A stretch of DNA of 64,000 bases from assembly GCF_003253115.1 (NCBI RefSeq), contig NZ_QEQF01000010.1:16223-80222 (forward strand). The letters are read 5' to 3'. Below are positions 1 through 8,281 of the stretch, piece by piece (the stretch's first letter is position 1; the number at the start of each line of letters is the position of its first letter). The notes under the pieces are model-generated. The model worked only from the letters and a program-made list of their open reading frames with translations, made no database searches and was not told the origin of the DNA. A program made the translations under genes and the position numbers. This DNA is from Haemophilus_A paraphrohaemolyticus_A (GTDB taxonomy: Bacteria > Pseudomonadota > Gammaproteobacteria > Enterobacterales > Pasteurellaceae).

Positions 1-111
1 CTGGTTAGCCGCAATGAATTTCAGCCCTTGCGTTTCTAAATAAGCTCGGGCTTTTTGCTCATAAAGCGAACCTTGTAACCGCTTGTTACTGAGCTTGCTC
101 AACAGCGCCAT
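1..111 (-). CDS. yraN: YraN-family (UPF0102) protein, N-terminal part only
   Basis: The first 37 codons of a minus-strand gene are present; the rest lies beyond the left edge. The reading starts at ATG 111 and contains GSLYEQKARAYLETQGLKF, matching the start of the UPF0102/YraN family (predicted endonuclease-like fold, role not established). The start codon overlaps the last 26 bases of lpoA, so the two are probably co-transcribed as lpoA-yraN, the order also known in enterobacteria. A USS core lies inside the overlap. Identification rests on a short segment. Confidence 0.8.
   Translation of the reverse strand, partial: MALLSKLSNKRLQGSLYEQKARAYLETQGLKFIAANQ
78..86 (-). other. DNA uptake signal core
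   Basis: The minus strand reads ACAAGCGGT, the core of the Actinobacillus pleuropneumoniae-type USS. It lies within the lpoA/yraN overlap, so it is coding in yraN. Confidence 0.75.
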
Positions 112-1828
112 TGTGATATTGCAACCAAGATAAATTGCGCTCAATATTACAATTTTGTCCTGCACTTAACACGCCCGTTAAGCCAGAAACTTTATAACCA
201 GGGATTTTACTTAACTCATTGAATTTATTTGCCAAAGACCACGCATCCGCACCCATTGCGTATAAACGCATTTTGGCAAAATCACCCTCAGATAAGTTCG
301 CTGATTTTTTGTATTCATCTGAATTTGAATCAGCTAACAGCGGAATTTCACTGAATTTCACACCTTCCATCGCGGTATAAAAATCAGCATCATTCGTTGG
401 CGAATTGATGCGTGAAGAGGTATAAATCGTCAGTTGATCTTTTAACGGCGAAGCGTCAATACCTTGTTTAATTAACACCACATCATCAGGCGAACCTAGC
501 AAATACAAACCGCCTTGCGTGATACCCGCACTTAAAATTGACGCAATCGCATCTTCGGCAGAAGAATAATAACGCACATCTGCATCGTTACCTGTGAGTT
601 GACGCCAACGTTGTGCGAAAGTATCGCCTGAACGTTGTCCTACATCGCCTTGCGGAACAGAGACAATCACATTGCGTTTACCTTCATTATAAATACGATC
701 TGCAGCTGCTTTCGCTTCTGCTTCTGGCGCTAAGCCGTAGTAGCAAACTTGAGGAATCGCTCTCGCATTTGGCGTCGCATTTAACGCCAATAAATTCACA
801 TTGTTAAGCTCTGAGCTACTTAATGCCGCATCCACATTCTCTCTCAACAACGGACCAACAATCGTGCTTGCCCCTTCTTGTTTCGCTTGTGCAATCAGAC
901 TATTAACATCCGCGGCTGCGGTGTCGTAAAAACGTACCATTGTGCCATCATTGCCGCGTGCATCATTAAAGCCTTTTTGCACCATTTGCCCCAAAATTTG
1001 TGCATCACCACTTAACGGTAATAACACTGCCACGCCATTAAGCTGCGTTTGTTGGTAACTTGCTACATTTTGTAACTCAGCTGGCATCACATTGACCGCA
1101 CTATGATTTGGATATTGTGCCTTCCATTGATTCAACGCCTGTTGCATTTGTGCTGGATTCATCACATTTTGATTGTAAAGCGAAATCAAGGCAATCCAAC
1201 CTGAAAATTCCACTTCGCCCGCTTGCGGTTGGGCTTGTTCAATGCCACGATTAGCCTTTCTAAGCGTATTCCAAATAATATCGTTATTCTCTTGGCGAGC
1301 TTTGTTGTCAAACAAATAGCTATTCATCAACGAACGAGCTCGCACAATTTCTTCCACATTTTTATGGTTTTCCGCCACTTGAGCTTGTGTTTGGTAAACA
1401 CGCAACATTTGAGCCTGACTAAGCGGTTCATTTTTCGCATTATTTTGCAAATTTCTCAAACCATTTAAGGCTTCATCATTTTTTCCTTGCAATGCCTCAA
1501 GTTGAGCAGACACTAACGCATATTCTAATTTTTGAACAGGGTTTTCTTGAATATCTTTCATAAATGACGTGAGCTCATTTAACGCATCTTGTGCTTCATC
1601 TGCTTTATTTTCTTCCACCAACTTACGCACTGCCAAAAGCTGATAAGAAACCTTATCTTCTTTCTCTTTTGCTTGATCTGCTTTGTTAATGTAAAACTCA
1701 GAGCTTGCATACGCCTCATTTTTCATTGATTCCGTTACTAAGTTAGGCGAACTACAAGCTGCCACTAAAAGAGCCACAAGAGTTGGGACAAAAACGGTTT
1801 TCATTTTTTGTCGAAGTGCTACTGCCAT
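86..1828 (-). CDS. lpoA: LpoA, outer-membrane lipoprotein activator of PBP1A
   Basis: LpoA is a lipoprotein that reaches through peptidoglycan from the outer membrane to activate the synthase PBP1A. The chosen start at 1828 (580 aa) follows a good GGAGAA ribosome site; an ATG seven codons upstream lacks one. The N-terminus is a lipoprotein signal with lipobox LVAAC, then an all-helical TPR-like domain, then a periplasmic-binding-protein-like domain (from about residue 265, starting near GVAVLLPLSGDAQILG) typical of LpoA. It is divergent from rsmI, the conserved gammaproteobacterial arrangement, and overlaps yraN downstream. Family assignment is firm; the exact start is less so. Confidence 0.93.
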   Translation of the reverse strand: MAVALRQKMKTVFVPTLVALLVAACSSPNLVTESMKNEAYASSEFYINKADQAKEKEDKVSYQLLAVRKLVEENKADEAQDALNELTSFMKDIQENPVQKLEYALVSAQLEALQGKNDEALNGLRNLQNNAKNEPLSQAQMLRVYQTQAQVAENHKNVEEIVRARSLMNSYLFDNKARQENNDIIWNTLRKANRGIEQAQPQAGEVEFSGWIALISLYNQNVMNPAQMQQALNQWKAQYPNHSAVNVMPAELQNVASYQQTQLNGVAVLLPLSGDAQILGQMVQKGFNDARGNDGTMVRFYDTAAADVNSLIAQAKQEGASTIVGPLLRENVDAALSSSELNNVNLLALNATPNARAIPQVCYYGLAPEAEAKAAADRIYNEGKRNVIVSVPQGDVGQRSGDTFAQRWRQLTGNDADVRYYSSAEDAIASILSAGITQGGLYLLGSPDDVVLIKQGIDASPLKDQLTIYTSSRINSPTNDADFYTAMEGVKFSEIPLLADSNSDEYKKSANLSEGDFAKMRLYAMGADAWSLANKFNELSKIPGYKVSGLTGVLSAGQNCNIERNLSWLQYHNGAVEQAQ

Positions 1829-1907
1829 TTTATTCTCCCTAAAATGCATAAAAAAAGTATAATGCGGTAATGTTTTAAATCTTACTTATCAAATATCTGA
1901 AAATCAA

Positions 1908-2759
1908 ATGAAAAACGAACAAAACGGTATTTTATATATTGTTGCCACCCCGATTGGTAATTTAGGCGACATCACTCAGCGTGCATTAGACACCTTCGCA
2001 CAAGTCGATTTAATCGCTGCCGAAGACACCCGCCACAGCGGATTACTTTTAAGTCACTACGGCATCAAAAAGCCTTTTTTTGCCCTACACGACCATAATG
2101 AACAGCAGAAAGCGGTCGTTTTAGTTGAAAAATTAACCAAAGGCGAAAACATCGCCCTGATTTCAGATGCAGGCACGCCACTTATTAGCGACCCTGGATT
2201 TCACCTCGTTCGCCACTGCCGACAAGCAGGCATTCGTGTTGTGCCTGTAGTCGGTGCTTGTGCTGCGATTGCCGCATTAAGCTGTTCAGGCATCGCCTCA
2301 GATCGTTTTTGTTTCGAAGGGTTCTTGCCCGCCAAAACAAAATCACGTTGCGATAAATTAGAAGCCTTAAGCGAAGAGCCTCGCACACTGATTTTCTACG
2401 AATCGACCCACCGCATTTTAGATACACTTTCTGATATGCAAAAAATTTGGGGCTCTGACCGCTATATCGTGATGGCAAGAGAACTCACTAAAACGTGGGA
2501 AACCATTTACGGCGATACACTCGGTAACTTAATCGAATGGCTGAATGAAGACAGCAACCGCACTAAAGGCGAAATCGTGCTGATTGTGGAAGGCAAACCC
2601 GTAACCGAAGAGGAAAGTTTTAGTCCACAAGCGGTAAAATTATTCCAACTTTTAACCAACGAAATGCCAATGAAAAAAGCCGCAAGCATCGTGGCAGAAA
2701 CCTTTAGCTATAAGAAAAATGCCCTTTATCAGTTTGGTTTAGAAAATTTTGTAAAATAG
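1908..2759 (+). CDS. rsmI: RsmI, 16S rRNA (cytidine1402-2'-O)-methyltransferase
   Basis: RsmI uses S-adenosylmethionine to methylate the 2'-hydroxyl of C1402 in the decoding centre of 16S rRNA. The 283-residue protein has the family signature near its start (YIVATPIGNLGDIT, then AAEDTRHS) and the SAM-binding stretch LISDAGTPLISDPG around residue 85. The tetrapyrrole-methylase fold spans nearly the full length. It is divergent from lpoA with under 80 bases between the starts, and is followed by a strong bidirectional terminator shared with mpl. Confidence 0.96.
   Translation: MKNEQNGILYIVATPIGNLGDITQRALDTFAQVDLIAAEDTRHSGLLLSHYGIKKPFFALHDHNEQQKAVVLVEKLTKGENIALISDAGTPLISDPGFHLVRHCRQAGIRVVPVVGACAAIAALSCSGIASDRFCFEGFLPAKTKSRCDKLEALSEEPRTLIFYESTHRILDTLSDMQKIWGSDRYIVMARELTKTWETIYGDTLGNLIEWLNEDSNRTKGEIVLIVEGKPVTEEESFSPQAVKLFQLLTNEMPMKKAASIVAETFSYKKNALYQFGLENFVK
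2627..2635 (+). other. DNA uptake signal core
   Basis: ACAAGCGGT within rsmI, one of many A. pleuropneumoniae-type USS cores seen in the window. Confidence 0.7.
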
Positions 2760-2765
2760 GATAAA

Positions 2766-2805
2766 AAAACACCCGCTTAGATTTACCCTCAAGCGGGTGT
2801 TTTCT
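2766..2805. terminator. Bidirectional terminator between rsmI and mpl
   Basis: A perfect 13-bp stem (AAAACACCCGCTT paired with AAGCGGGTGTTTT, arms 2766-2778 and 2791-2803) has T-rich flanks on both strands. It can terminate both convergent genes. The stem contains a USS-like CCGCTT/AAGCGG half. Confidence 0.85.
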
Positions 2806-2822
2806 TTCTCTACTTTACTCAT

Positions 2823-4187
2823 TTAGCCTTTTAGTTTCTCAATCAATTTATGATGAATGCCACCAAAAGCACCGTTGCTCATCACTAGAATATGATCGCC
2901 CGATTTTGCTTCTTGAGCGATCATTTCAACCAGTTCATCAATACTTGCTGACCAGTTCGCTGTTTGGCTTAACGCATCGGTAATTTGGCTCACTTTCCAA
3001 GGAATAGTATCGGGCTGATAAACAAAGACCGCTTGTGCATCGTGCAAACTTGGGGCAATATCATCTTTATGCACACCCATTTTCATTGTGTTTGAACGAG
3101 GCTCTAACACCGCGATAATGCGAGCATCTTTACCAATCTTACTACGAAGTGCATCGATTGTGGCTTCAATTGCGGTTGGATGGTGAGCGAAATCATCGTA
3201 AACAGTAATGCTGTTTACTTCACCTTTGACTTCCAAACGGCGGTTGGCATTGATGAACGAGCCTAACGCTTTGCAAGCACCTTCAACGCTTACACCTGCG
3301 TGCTGTGAGGCGGCAATTGCCATCAATGCGTTATGCATATTGTGGCGACCGATAATGTTCCAACGCACTTCGCCTGCTTTTTTGCCGAAATGATACACTT
3401 CAAAATGTGAGCAATCCGCACTTAATGGTTTTGCAAACCACTCCTTGCCTTCGCCAATGGCTTGTACTTCGCTGTAGGTGCCCATATTGAGCGTATCTTG
3501 CACATTTTGATCGTCACTTGCCGCAAGGATTCGCCCTTCGCTTGGAATGGTGCGGATAAGGTGGTGGAATTGACGTTGGATTGCGTGCAAATCATCAAAA
3601 ATATCGGCGTGATCAAATTCGATGTTGTTGATAACCAAAGTTCTTGGCGAATAATGCACAAATTTAGACCGCTTGTCGAAGAAGGCAGAATCGTATTCAT
3701 CCGCTTCAATCACGAAGAATTTGCTTGAGCCTGCACGAGCGGAAATACCGAAATTGCCTGCCACACCACCAATTAAAAAGCCTGCGTCGATGTGGTTTTG
3801 ATCTAAGATCCACGCTAACATTCCCGTGGTGGTGGTTTTTCCGTGTGTGCCAGAAACAGCAAGCACCCAGCGATCTTTGAGCAGATGATCGTGCAGCCAT
3901 TGTGGGCCTGATGTGTAATTTAACTGATTATTAAGCACATATTCCACGCAAGGATTACCACGGCTCATTGCATTACCGATAACAACTAAATCGGGGGCAG
4001 GTTGTAATTGGTCAACATTGTAGTTAGGAATAACCTCGATGCCGTGCGTTTCTAAAAAAGTGCTCATTGGCGGATAAACGTTGGTGTCTGAACCTGTCAC
4101 TTTATAGCTAAGCTCTCTAGCAATCATTGCCACGCCCCCCATAAAAGTGCCGCAAATGCCAAGGATGTGAATGTGTTTTTGTTTCAT
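2823..4187 (-). CDS. mpl: Mpl, UDP-N-acetylmuramate:L-Ala-gamma-D-Glu-meso-DAP ligase
   Basis: Mpl joins recycled murein tripeptide to UDP-MurNAc in the cytoplasm, feeding peptidoglycan recycling. The start at 4187 gives 454 aa beginning MKQKHIHILGICGTFMGG, the usual Mpl N-terminus. The longer frame upstream runs into a repeat fragment and was rejected. The Mur-ligase ATP loop GTHGKTTT is at about residues 113-120, and the central and C-terminal Mur domains are complete. GICGTFMGG instead of the MurC GIGGAGM pattern separates it from the true murC at 30,437. Confidence 0.95.
   Translation of the reverse strand: MKQKHIHILGICGTFMGGVAMIARELSYKVTGSDTNVYPPMSTFLETHGIEVIPNYNVDQLQPAPDLVVIGNAMSRGNPCVEYVLNNQLNYTSGPQWLHDHLLKDRWVLAVSGTHGKTTTTGMLAWILDQNHIDAGFLIGGVAGNFGISARAGSSKFFVIEADEYDSAFFDKRSKFVHYSPRTLVINNIEFDHADIFDDLHAIQRQFHHLIRTIPSEGRILAASDDQNVQDTLNMGTYSEVQAIGEGKEWFAKPLSADCSHFEVYHFGKKAGEVRWNIIGRHNMHNALMAIAASQHAGVSVEGACKALGSFINANRRLEVKGEVNSITVYDDFAHHPTAIEATIDALRSKIGKDARIIAVLEPRSNTMKMGVHKDDIAPSLHDAQAVFVYQPDTIPWKVSQITDALSQTANWSASIDELVEMIAQEAKSGDHILVMSNGAFGGIHHKLIEKLKG
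3667..3676 (-). other. DNA uptake signal, full 10-mer
   Basis: Minus strand ACAAGCGGTC, a full match to the A. pleuropneumoniae-type USS, inside mpl. Confidence 0.8.
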
Positions 4188-4215
4188 TGGAGATCCATTT
4201 AATTTACGTAAAAAT

Positions 4216-4242
4216 ATCCCCCTCTTTAGAAAAGAGGGCAGC
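4216..4242 (-). repeat. Fragment of the CCCCTCTTTAG-type repeat
   Basis: CCCCCTCTTTAGAAAAGAGGG just upstream of mpl matches one terminal hairpin of the about 120-bp repeat found whole at 23,887 and 54,307. Only this end is present, so it is a remnant or a solo terminus. Confidence 0.6.
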
Positions 4243-4311
4243 TTATCAATCAAGTATAACAAAAAAGGCTAGATTCCATAAGAACCTAGCCTTTCGCTAA
4301 TCAAATTTCAA

Positions 4312-5049
4312 TTATTTTACATCGAAATATGCTTGTAAATCGTCGCTACCGCCAATGTGTTTACCACCGATGAATACTTGTGGAACTGAAGTACGACCAG
4401 TAATTGCACGTACTGAAGTGGTTGAAGCATCTTTACCTAATACGATTTCTTCATATTGGTAGCCTTTCACTTCTAATAATGCTTTTGCTTTTGCACAGAA
4501 TGGGCAACCAGGTTTAGTGATGATTGACACTGATGGTTTTGCTTCCCAAGCTGGGTTTAAGTATTTGATCATAGTATCTGCATCAGACACTTTGAATGGA
4601 TCGCCAGGTTCTTGTGGTTCAATGAACATTTTTTCAACTGTACCGTTTACAACGTACATAGAATAACGCCAAGAACGTTCTCCAAAACCTAAGTCGTTTT
4701 TGCTTACTAACATACCCATACCACGAGTGAAATCGCCGTTACCATCTGGGATAACTGTTACATTTTCAGACTCCTGGTCTTCTTTCCACGCATTCATTAC
4801 GAATGTATCGTTTACAGATACACATACGATTTCATCAACGCCTAATGCGTAGAATTCTTTCGCTAATTCGTTGTAACGTGGTAAGTGAGTTGATGAACAA
4901 GTTGGTGTGAAAGCACCTGGTAATGAGAAAACAACTACTTTTTTGTTGTTGAAGATTTCATCTGTAGTTACATCAACCCATGCGTCGCCTTGACGTGTGT
5001 GGAATGTTACTGAAGGAACTTTTTGACCTGTCATATCTTTTAAAGACAT
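4312..5049 (-). CDS. Hybrid peroxiredoxin-glutaredoxin (PGdx)
   Basis: This fusion reduces hydrogen and alkyl peroxides with glutathione. The start at 5049 (245 aa) follows GGAGAAAAAAT; the longer frame adds an unlikely N-terminus. Residues 1-165 are a Prx5-type peroxiredoxin with PGAFTPTC (peroxidatic Cys51). Residues about 172-245 are a glutaredoxin with CPFC at 182-185 and TSVPQVFIGG. The domain order and length match the H. influenzae PGdx. It is divergent from oxyR across a 123-bp gap holding a candidate OxyR operator, consistent with peroxide induction. Confidence 0.95.
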   Translation of the reverse strand: MSLKDMTGQKVPSVTFHTRQGDAWVDVTTDEIFNNKKVVVFSLPGAFTPTCSSTHLPRYNELAKEFYALGVDEIVCVSVNDTFVMNAWKEDQESENVTVIPDGNGDFTRGMGMLVSKNDLGFGERSWRYSMYVVNGTVEKMFIEPQEPGDPFKVSDADTMIKYLNPAWEAKPSVSIITKPGCPFCAKAKALLEVKGYQYEEIVLGKDASTTSVRAITGRTSVPQVFIGGKHIGGSDDLQAYFDVK

Positions 5050-5111
5050 ATTTTTTCTCCAAAAAAATAAATAAGAATTAAAAATCTGAGGCATTTTACA
5101 GATAAATATGC

Positions 5112-5148
5112 CATAATTCATCTTATTCTATTGATAGGTAAGATTTAT
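5112..5148. promoter_or_regulatory. Candidate OxyR operator between pgdx and oxyR
   Basis: ATAGGTAAGATTTAT at 5134-5148 matches the OxyR module ATAGNTNNNANCTAT at all fixed positions but one. The expected upstream partner at 7-bp spacing (5112-5126) matches only weakly, mainly in its TAT end. The location between a peroxidase gene and oxyR supports the call; the weak second module argues for caution. Confidence 0.45.
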
Positions 5149-5172
5149 AAATAAAATAAGGAAAAGATTATT

Positions 5173-6063
5173 GTGAATATCCGAGATCTGGAATATTTAA
5201 TTTCATTAGCAGAGTACAAACATTTCCGTCGTGCTGCCGATGCGTGCAATGTGAGTCAGCCGACATTAAGCGGTCAAATTCGCAAATTAGAAGACGAATT
5301 AGGAACGATTTTACTTGAACGTACTAGCCGTAAAGTGCTATTTACCCAAGCGGGGCTTGAATTAGTGGATCAAGCCAAAGCCGTACTACGTGAAGTAAAA
5401 GTGTTAAAAGAAATGGCAAGCAATCAAGGCAAAGAGATGTCTGGCCCACTTCACGTGGGGATTTTACCTACGCTCGGCCCATACCTTTCACCAATTATTG
5501 TACCCGCAATGAAAGAAGCTTTCCCAGAGCTTGAGCTTTATTTATACGAATTGCAAACCTCTCAAATGGTGGACCAACTCTCTGCTGGTCAGCTCGATTG
5601 CGGCATTTTAGCTTTCGTTAAAGAGAGCGAACCTTTTATTGAAGTGCCACTTTTTAACGAAGAGATTTTGCTTGCTGTTTCAGATAAGCACGAATGGGCA
5701 AAAGAAAAACAGCTACCTATTTCGGTTTTAAAAGATAAAGAGCTGCTTTTCTTAGATGATGGTCACTGCCTACGCACGCAAACGCTAGATTACTGCTTAT
5801 CAGTTGGGGCGAAAGAGAGTGCCCATTTCAAAGCAACCAATTTGGAAACGCTCCGCAATATGGTGGCTGCCAATGTAGGCATTTCGCTGATTCCAAAATT
5901 CGCCGCCAAAGAAACAAGCGGTGTGAAATACATTTCATTTTGCGATCCAACACCATTCCGTGCGATTGGCTTGATTTATCGCCCAGGTTCGCCACTTCGT
6001 GCTCGCTATGAACGCCTTGCTAAAGGCATTGAAGAAGTGATGAAAAAACAAAATGCTGCATAA
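5173..6063 (+). CDS. oxyR: OxyR, peroxide-sensing LysR-type regulator
   Basis: OxyR senses hydrogen peroxide by forming a disulfide and activates antioxidant genes. The protein begins at a GTG codon and is 296 aa, near the E. coli length of 305. The N-terminal helix-turn-helix (about residues 1-60) has the typical NIRDLEYLISLAEYKHFRRAA-type start. The redox cysteines fall at 199 and 208, the same numbers as in E. coli, within LLFLDDGHCLRTQTLDYC. The divergent pgdx gene is the obvious local target. fabR follows after 18 bp and is probably co-transcribed. Confidence 0.96.
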   Translation: MNIRDLEYLISLAEYKHFRRAADACNVSQPTLSGQIRKLEDELGTILLERTSRKVLFTQAGLELVDQAKAVLREVKVLKEMASNQGKEMSGPLHVGILPTLGPYLSPIIVPAMKEAFPELELYLYELQTSQMVDQLSAGQLDCGILAFVKESEPFIEVPLFNEEILLAVSDKHEWAKEKQLPISVLKDKELLFLDDGHCLRTQTLDYCLSVGAKESAHFKATNLETLRNMVAANVGISLIPKFAAKETSGVKYISFCDPTPFRAIGLIYRPGSPLRARYERLAKGIEEVMKKQNAA

Positions 6064-6081
6064 TGGACGCAGAGATAACAA

Positions 6082-6696
6082 ATGAGTAATGTAGGAATTC
6101 GAGCACAACAAAAAGAGAAAACCCGCCGTGCTCTTGTGGATGCAGCGTTCAACCAATTGAGTGCCGAAAAAAGTTTCAGCAACTTAAGTTTGCGGGAAGT
6201 CGCACGCGAAGCAGGTATTGCCCCAACCTCTTTCTACCGCCACTTCAAAGATATGGACGAACTGGGCTTGGCAATGGTGGATGAATCAGGCTTAGTGCTT
6301 CGCCAGTTGATGCGTCAGGCTCGTAAACGCATTGAGAAAGGCGGCAGCGTGGTCGCCCTCTCTGTGGAAACATTCTTTGAACTGATTAATGACCGCCCAA
6401 ATGTTTTCCGCTTATTATTACGTGAAAGTTCTGGCACATCGCAAGCTTTTCGAACCGCAGCTTCGCGTGAAATTCAGCATTTTGTTGCAGAACTCACCGA
6501 TTACATCTTAATGAAAAGCCCCGAATTAGGGCGTGAAATTGCCCATATTCAGGCTGAAGGCTTAGTTACGCTCGTTTTTACCGCAGGTTCACATGCGTTA
6601 GATATGAACAACCAACAACGTGAGGAACTCAAAAAACGGGTAATGACCCAACTTAGAATGCTGATGCACGGAGCATCCGCTTATGTCAGAAAATAG
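6082..6696 (+). CDS. fabR: FabR, TetR-family repressor of unsaturated fatty-acid genes
   Basis: FabR represses fabA/fabB-type genes in response to the unsaturated to saturated acyl balance. The 204-aa protein has a TetR helix-turn-helix at about residues 10-55 (LREVAREAGIAPTSFYRHFKD) and a ligand-type C-terminal domain. The sequence MSNVGIRAQQKEKTRRALVDAAF is characteristic of FabR. It follows oxyR by 18 bp; oxyR and fabR are also near each other in E. coli, with sthA between, which supports the assignment. Confidence 0.9.
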   Translation: MSNVGIRAQQKEKTRRALVDAAFNQLSAEKSFSNLSLREVAREAGIAPTSFYRHFKDMDELGLAMVDESGLVLRQLMRQARKRIEKGGSVVALSVETFFELINDRPNVFRLLLRESSGTSQAFRTAASREIQHFVAELTDYILMKSPELGREIAHIQAEGLVTLVFTAGSHALDMNNQQREELKKRVMTQLRMLMHGASAYVRK

Positions 6697-6721
6697 GGCG
6701 TTATTTATACGCCTTATCTGC

Positions 6722-7708
6722 TTAATTTCGTGCTGAATACACCTTAAACTTAGTCGATTTCGCCACCACTTCGTACTTGCCGAACGCACTGTCTAGCAAG
6801 TCTGGATAAGGCAAAAAGGCATTCGCTACAATGCGTAATTCTCCACCTTTGGTTAAATGGTTTTTCGCTTGTAAGATCAAATTTTCGACCGCTTGATAAG
6901 CCGTATCCACACCATCATGGAATGGCGGGTTTGAAACAATCAGATCAAATCGCCCTTCAATATGCGAGAACACATCGCTTGCTAACACTTCGCCTTCCAA
7001 TGCATTTTCTGCCAAAGTACGTTGGCTAGAAGCAATCGCCATGGCGTGAATATCGCTCATCGTCAGTTTAATTTGGGGGAATTGTTTTTTTAAGCTGGCA
7101 CCAATCACACCTGCACCACACCCTAAATCTAACACTTTACCTTTTAAGCCGTCAGCTTTATGGAAGGTTGAAAGTAATAATTTCGTGCCACCATCCAATT
7201 CTGCCGAGCTAAACACCGCTGGCAAAGCAGAAATCGTTAAATCGTTGAGTACGTAGCTTTTCCAGAATTTTTCTGCATTGAAAGTCGGCACGTTTTGTAG
7301 CTCAAAATGGTACAAACCACAGCGACGAGCCGAATCAATTTTGGCAATATTGCCAAACGGTTCGAGCATTTTTTCCACCGAACGCACGCCTGCACGGTTT
7401 TCGCCAATAATCAGCAATTCTTGCCCGACTTCTGATTGAGCCAGCCATTCTAACAATTGATATTGGCATTCCTGCTTATTCTTTGCCCAATAATACACGG
7501 CTAAATCTGCTTTTTGGGTATTTTCTATTCCAAATTTGACCGCTTGGCGTGAGTGAGCGTAATCAAAATAGCTACTGAATACTGACACCGATTTTGCACC
7601 AGTTAAGCTTTGAGTAAAATCATCACGCACATAACCAAAAAACAGTACCGATTTTTCGACAAATAAAGGCAAATGGCGAGCTAACACTTCGCTTTCGAGA
7701 GAGAACAT
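6722..7708 (-). CDS. rsmC: RsmC, 16S rRNA (guanine1207-N2)-methyltransferase
   Basis: RsmC methylates G1207 of 16S rRNA in the 30S subunit. The 328-aa protein has the two-domain RsmC plan: a degenerate N-terminal methyltransferase-like domain and a catalytic C-terminal domain with the SAM loop DLGCGAGVIG and the catalytic SNPPFHDG. It is convergent with fabR, the stops lying 25 bp apart. It is divergent from holD, as in E. coli. Confidence 0.95.
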   Translation of the reverse strand: MFSLESEVLARHLPLFVEKSVLFFGYVRDDFTQSLTGAKSVSVFSSYFDYAHSRQAVKFGIENTQKADLAVYYWAKNKQECQYQLLEWLAQSEVGQELLIIGENRAGVRSVEKMLEPFGNIAKIDSARRCGLYHFELQNVPTFNAEKFWKSYVLNDLTISALPAVFSSAELDGGTKLLLSTFHKADGLKGKVLDLGCGAGVIGASLKKQFPQIKLTMSDIHAMAIASSQRTLAENALEGEVLASDVFSHIEGRFDLIVSNPPFHDGVDTAYQAVENLILQAKNHLTKGGELRIVANAFLPYPDLLDSAFGKYEVVAKSTKFKVYSARN

Positions 7709-7788
7709 AATTTCCTTTCCTTTAAAAATAATTTCCGCATTTTACCCAGTTTTGCTACTATTCCCTATCAATTTTTTGCGAGAACAAG

Positions 7789-8217
7789 ATGAATAGACGA
7801 GATTTATTACTGCAGGCAATGGGCGTGACGCAATGGCAGTTGGTTAAGCCACAAGTGCTTAAAGGCGATGCTCAAATTCGGTTAGATCAAGCGATCAAAT
7901 TAGTAGTGATTTGTGAAGAAGAACAACAAAAAAGCAGGCTTTTTCAAGACTTGCTTTTTGCACTTTCATTGCAATCGAATGAATTTTACTGGGTAAATCA
8001 CGAGCAATTTCAGCGAATCCGTTTCAAGCATACCCCCTTTTTCTTGGTGGTAGAAGATAAAGAACAAGCAGTCAAAATTGAGAAAAAATGTGCAAATCAG
8101 CCACAGTTGAAGGTCGAAAGTTGGGCAGAATTACTCAAGCCTGAAAGTAAAAGGAAGTTGTGGAAAGGATTGGATAATGTTTTTCAAAAACAGACTCAAA
8201 TCTCCATAAAAAAATAA
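7789..8217 (+). CDS. holD: HolD, DNA polymerase III psi subunit
   Basis: Psi links the clamp loader to chi and so to SSB. The 142-aa product starts MNRRDLLLQAMGVTQWQLVKP, the conserved N-terminal segment that binds the clamp loader in HolD. The divergent rsmC neighbour is the same as in E. coli (rsmC/holD), which supports the call for this fast-evolving small protein. The rimI gene that follows in E. coli is not here; znuA follows instead. Confidence 0.9.
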   Translation: MNRRDLLLQAMGVTQWQLVKPQVLKGDAQIRLDQAIKLVVICEEEQQKSRLFQDLLFALSLQSNEFYWVNHEQFQRIRFKHTPFFLVVEDKEQAVKIEKKCANQPQLKVESWAELLKPESKRKLWKGLDNVFQKQTQISIKK

Positions 8218-8231
8218 TGGTAATTTAAAAT

Positions 8232-8246
8232 CATTCTGCTAGAATG
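8232..8246. promoter_or_regulatory. Inverted repeat upstream of znuA, possible operator
   Basis: CATTCT-GCT-AGAATG is a perfect 6-bp inverted repeat with a 3-bp spacer, 36 bp before the znuA start. A zinc-responsive operator would be expected here, but I do not recognise it as a standard Zur box. Confidence 0.3.
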
Positions 8247-8281
8247 CTCAAACTTAACGTTTTATTAACAGGAGACAAATT

